Origin: CATQHW01 sp965215345
GTDB lineage: Bacteria; Spirochaetota; Spirochaetia; SZUA-6; Bin103
Direction: 5' to 3'
Assembly: GCA_965215345.1 (NCBI GenBank)
Contig: CBDCDL010000002.1
Coordinates: forward strand, 3,658,001-3,722,000
Length of the DNA stretch: 64,000 bases
Under the pieces are notes generated by a model. That model was not told the origin of the DNA and did no database searches. It was given only the letters and a program-made list of their open reading frames with translations. Below are positions 61,006 through 64,000 of the stretch, piece by piece (the stretch's first letter is position 1; each line of letters starts with the position of its first letter). The translations under genes were made by a program, and so were the position numbers.

Positions 61006-64000
61006 ATGGGACGCACTCAACTCGCACCTGAACTGTTCGAGACGATCGACTGGCGCTGCATCGGGCCGCACCGCGGCGGCCGGGTGGTGGCAGTCGCCGG
61101 GGACCCCTCGCATGCCCAGACCTTCTACTTCGGCGCCTGCGCCGGCGGGGTCTGGAAGACCACCGACGGCGGCACCTACTGGGAGAACGTCTCCGACGGC
61201 TTCTTCGGGACCGCCGCCGTGGGTGCGATCGCGGTCGCCGGCGCCGACCCCAACGTCGTCTACGCCGGCACGGGCGAGGCGTGCATCCGCGTGGACGTCT
61301 CGCACGGCGACGGCGTGTACCGCTCCACGGACGGCGGCGCGACCTGGAGCAACGTCGGCCTGACCGACACGCGCCACATCGGCCGCATCCGCATCCACCC
61401 GGAGGACCCGGACCTGGTCTACGTGGCCGCACTCGGCCACGCCTTCGGCCCCAACGAGCAGCGCGGCGTCTACCGCTCGCGCGACGGCGGCGCGAACTGG
61501 GAGCGGGTGCTCTACCGCAACGACGAGACCGGCGCCATCGACCTCGTCATCGACCCCACCAACCCGCGCGTCCTGTACGCCGCGCTCTGGCAGGTGATCC
61601 GCCGGCCGTGGATCCTGGAGTCGGGCGGCCCCGGCAGCGGCATCTTCAAGTCCACCGACGGCGGCGACACCTGGACGGAGATCTCCGGCAACCCCGGCCT
61701 GCCGGAAGGCATCAAGGGCCGCATCGGCATCGCCTGCTCTCCCGCGAAGGCCGGACGGGTCTGGGCGATCGTCGAGGCGGAGAAGGGCGCCCTGCTCCGC
61801 TCGGAGGACGGCGGCGCCAACTGGGAGGTGGCCAGCACCGAGCGCGAGCTGCGCCAGCGCCCCTGGTACTACCACCACGTGTTCGCCGACCCGCAGGACG
61901 CCGACACCGTGTGGGTGCTCAACCTGGCCGCCTGGAAGTCCACCGACGCCGGCAAGACCTTCACCGCGGTGTCGATGCCGCACGGCGACAACCACGACCT
62001 GTGGATCGATCCGGCCGACCCGCGCCGCATGATCGAGGGCAACGACGGCGGCGCGTGCGTCTCCTTCAACGGCGGCGACACGTGGTCGTCAATCTACAAC
62101 CAGCCGACCTCGCAGTTCTATCACCTCACCACCGACACGCAGTTCCCGTACCGGGTATACGGCACGCAGCAGGACAACTCCGCGATCAGCGTGCCCAGCC
62201 GCTCGGACAAGGGCATCATCCGCATGGGCGACTGCTACACGGTCGGCAACTCGGAGAGCGGCCACATCCAGGTGCGCCCCGACAACCCCAACATCGTCTA
62301 CTCCGGCGCCATCGGCAGCGCCCCCGGCGGCGGCGGCGTGTTGCTGCGCTACGACCACGCGACCGCGCAGACTCGCATCATCACCGCCTGGCCGGAGGAG
62401 TATTCCGGCTACGGCCCCAAGGACCTCAAGTACCGCTTCCAGTGGACGTACCCGATCCTGATCTCGCCGCACGACCCCGACGTGCTCTACATCGCCGGCA
62501 ACGTGCTGTTCCGCTCCACCGACGACGGCGCGAGCTGGGAGGTGGCGAGCCCCGACCTGACCCGCGACGACCCGAGCAAGCAGGAGGCCTCCGGCGGCCC
62601 GATCACCAAGGACACCACCGGCGCCGAGCACTACTGCACGATCTTCGCCTTCGTCGAGTCCCCGCACACGCAGGGCCTGTTCTGGGCCGGCTCCGACGAC
62701 GGGCTCATGCACCTGTCCCGCGACGGCGGCGCCACCTGGCAGGCGATCACGCCGCCCGAGCTCCCGGAGTGGGCGACCGTGGCCACGATCGAGCTGTCCC
62801 CGCACGATGAAGCGACCGCCTACGTGGCCGCCTTCCGCTACAAGCTCGACGACTACCGGCCGTACCTGTTCAAGACCGCCGACTACGGCGCCACCTGGAC
62901 GCAGATCACCGGCGACCTGCCCGACGACGACTTCACGCGCGTCATACGCGAGGACCCGGAGCGCCCCGGGCTGCTGTACGCCGGCACCGAGCGCGGCCTG
63001 TACGTATCAGGCGACGACGGCGCCTCCTGGCAGCCGTTCCGGTGCAACCTGCCGGTCGCGCCGATCCACGACCTGGCCATCCGCGGCGACGACCTGATCG
63101 CGGCCACCCACGGCCGCTCGTTCTGGATCACCGACGGCCTGGCGCTGCTGCGGCAGTTGGCGGCAGGCGAGGTCGCCCCGGTGCACCTGTTCCAGCCTGC
63201 CCCCACGCTGCGCATGGGCGGTGACGCCGACCCCACGGCTGTCTCGCCCAAGCAATACATGGTCGGGCTCGGCCAGCCGGGCACCCTCTACGTCGCGCAG
63301 AAACCCGACGGCGGCTTCGAGCGGCGCATGCTCGACTGCGGCGCCAATCCCCGCTCCGGCGTGGTCCTGCACTACCGCTTCCAGGAGGAGCCGGAAGGCG
63401 AGGTCACCCTGTCGTTCCACGACGCCGACGGCCAGGAGATCCGCGGCTTCGGAAGCGTTGAGCCGAAGACGCCCGACGAGGAGGAGGGCAAGGAGCAGCC
63501 TCCCAAGGACCCGGTGATCCCGGCCAAGGCCGGCATGAACCGCTTCGCGTGGGACATGCGCTACCCCGGCTCGCATCCGATCACCGGGACCACCGACCGA
63601 CCGCCCGGGCCGCTCGCCGCGCCGGGCCGCTACGAGGCGCGTCTCACGGTGGCGGACACCACCCACCGGCAGCCGTTCGAGATCCGCAAGGACCCGCGCC
63701 TGGAGGCGACGCAGGAGGACCTGGATGCGCAGTTCGAGCTGGCGGTGAGGATCCGCGACAAGGTCTCCGAGGCCAACGACGCGGTCAGCGAGCTGCGCAG
63801 CGTCTGCCGGCAGACGGACGAGTGGGCGGGCCGCGCCAAGGACGGCCCCGGCGGGCAGCCGGTGGCCGACGCGGCGCGCGCGCTCAGGAAGGAGCTCACG
63901 GCGATCGAGGAGGAGCTGGTCGAGCCGCGCGCCGAAGGGGCGCTGAACCGCCTCAACCACCCGGTCAAACTGGTCGCCAAGCTGAGCGCCCTGACCAGCG
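61006..64000 (+). CDS. BNR/sortilin-type beta-propeller repeat protein, partial
   Basis: A large protein starting at ATG 61006 (MGRTQLAPELFETIDWRCIG), open to the window end (998 codons plus one base). It has many Asp-box/BNR repeats of the form S/YRSxDGGxxW: WKTTDGGTYWENVSD, YRSTDGGATWSNVG, YRSRDGGANWERV, FKSTDGGDTWTEIS and RSEDGGANWEVAS, building one or two beta-propellers over the first about 700 residues. The later region (FSWDMRYPG-like FAWDMRYPGSHPI, then PGPLAAPGRYEARLTVADTT) resembles the C-terminal sandwich of VPS10/sortilin-like bacterial proteins. There is no signal peptide in this reading. Members are often called WD40/YVTN-like; function unknown. Confidence 0.9.
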   Translation, partial: MGRTQLAPELFETIDWRCIGPHRGGRVVAVAGDPSHAQTFYFGACAGGVWKTTDGGTYWENVSDGFFGTAAVGAIAVAGADPNVVYAGTGEACIRVDVSHGDGVYRSTDGGATWSNVGLTDTRHIGRIRIHPEDPDLVYVAALGHAFGPNEQRGVYRSRDGGANWERVLYRNDETGAIDLVIDPTNPRVLYAALWQVIRRPWILESGGPGSGIFKSTDGGDTWTEISGNPGLPEGIKGRIGIACSPAKAGRVWAIVEAEKGALLRSEDGGANWEVASTERELRQRPWYYHHVFADPQDADTVWVLNLAAWKSTDAGKTFTAVSMPHGDNHDLWIDPADPRRMIEGNDGGACVSFNGGDTWSSIYNQPTSQFYHLTTDTQFPYRVYGTQQDNSAISVPSRSDKGIIRMGDCYTVGNSESGHIQVRPDNPNIVYSGAIGSAPGGGGVLLRYDHATAQTRIITAWPEEYSGYGPKDLKYRFQWTYPILISPHDPDVLYIAGNVLFRSTDDGASWEVASPDLTRDDPSKQEASGGPITKDTTGAEHYCTIFAFVESPHTQGLFWAGSDDGLMHLSRDGGATWQAITPPELPEWATVATIELSPHDEATAYVAAFRYKLDDYRPYLFKTADYGATWTQITGDLPDDDFTRVIREDPERPGLLYAGTERGLYVSGDDGASWQPFRCNLPVAPIHDLAIRGDDLIAATHGRSFWITDGLALLRQLAAGEVAPVHLFQPAPTLRMGGDADPTAVSPKQYMVGLGQPGTLYVAQKPDGGFERRMLDCGANPRSGVVLHYRFQEEPEGEVTLSFHDADGQEIRGFGSVEPKTPDEEEGKEQPPKDPVIPAKAGMNRFAWDMRYPGSHPITGTTDRPPGPLAAPGRYEARLTVADTTHRQPFEIRKDPRLEATQEDLDAQFELAVRIRDKVSEANDAVSELRSVCRQTDEWAGRAKDGPGGQPVADAARALRKELTAIEEELVEPRAEGALNRLNHPVKLVAKLSALTS

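Overview
The window is a high-G+C (roughly two thirds by eye) bacterial chromosome segment. It is rich in binding-protein-dependent sugar/oligosaccharide ABC importers of the LplB/LplC/YtcQ type, glycoside hydrolases, PF09820-like AAA-ATPase/nuclease proteins, toxin-antitoxin remnants and insertion-sequence debris. Abundant LplB/LplC systems without their own ATPase, and a periplasmic binding protein starting its mature part with a Gly-Ser-Gly-Glu-rich stretch, are reminiscent of Spirochaetaceae. That taxonomic guess is inference; no rRNA or tRNA gene is present to test it.

Layout. 1-4155 (minus): an Opp/Dpp-type operon (family-5 binding protein, DppB-like and partial DppC-like permeases). 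4200-12000: a mobile-element graveyard with fragments of IS1380, IS110, IS21, ISKra4, IS630 and a DUF4338 protein. It includes one IS1380-family element (8393-10228) with inverted ends and a 5-bp target duplication (TTGAG) sitting inside an older ISKra4 element. 12094-14700: a membrane-anchored hypothetical protein and a tyrosine recombinase gene flanked by two inverted copies of a 20-bp dyad that look like recombination sites. 14963-21607 (minus): an AAA-ATPase/nuclease protein, a frameshifted UnbU/RnfD/NQR2-like membrane protein, and an lplB-lplC-binding protein operon. 21772-28678 (plus): a frameshifted AAA-ATPase/nuclease, a methyltransferase, a zinc-type dehydrogenase, and a cysH-cysD-cysN(C) sulfate-assimilation cluster ending in a truncated Gfo/Idh oxidoreductase. 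28680-39188: beta-propeller glycosidase-like proteins, a Fic protein with an operator-like promoter, a NUDIX hydrolase, and a GH63-lplB-lplC operon whose LplC looks chimeric. 39201-40689: five 16-bp tandem repeats followed by an ATPase/DUF234 gene. 40700-44864 (minus): an acetoin-dehydrogenase-like acoXABC cluster. 44935-50081: a lipase-like hydrolase, an ISNCY remnant, a decayed esterase, and an M19 dipeptidase/amidohydrolase pair. 50360-57315 (plus): lplB-lplC-binding protein followed by a tandemly duplicated TIM-barrel-type glycosidase gene. 57352-60879: decaying NYN, HigBA-like, HipBS and nucleotidyltransferase loci, a GNAT gene and an intact DinJ/YafQ pair. 61006-64000: the start of a large BNR/sortilin-like repeat protein.

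Functionally the segment points to a carbohydrate-scavenging heterotroph. Three LplB/LplC permease pairs (two with a binding protein, one preceded by a GH63 glycosidase) would import oligosaccharides released by the linked hydrolases, presumably energised by a shared MsmX-type ATPase encoded elsewhere. The cys cluster appears to make sulfite directly from APS: the reductase carries the iron-sulfur cysteines of APS reductases, and the kinase-like domain fused to CysN has lost its ATP-binding P-loop.

At least ten genes carry apparent single-base frameshifts, often in G or C runs and often in otherwise well-conserved genes. Real decay and long-read assembly errors cannot be separated from the sequence alone; affected genes are flagged individually.
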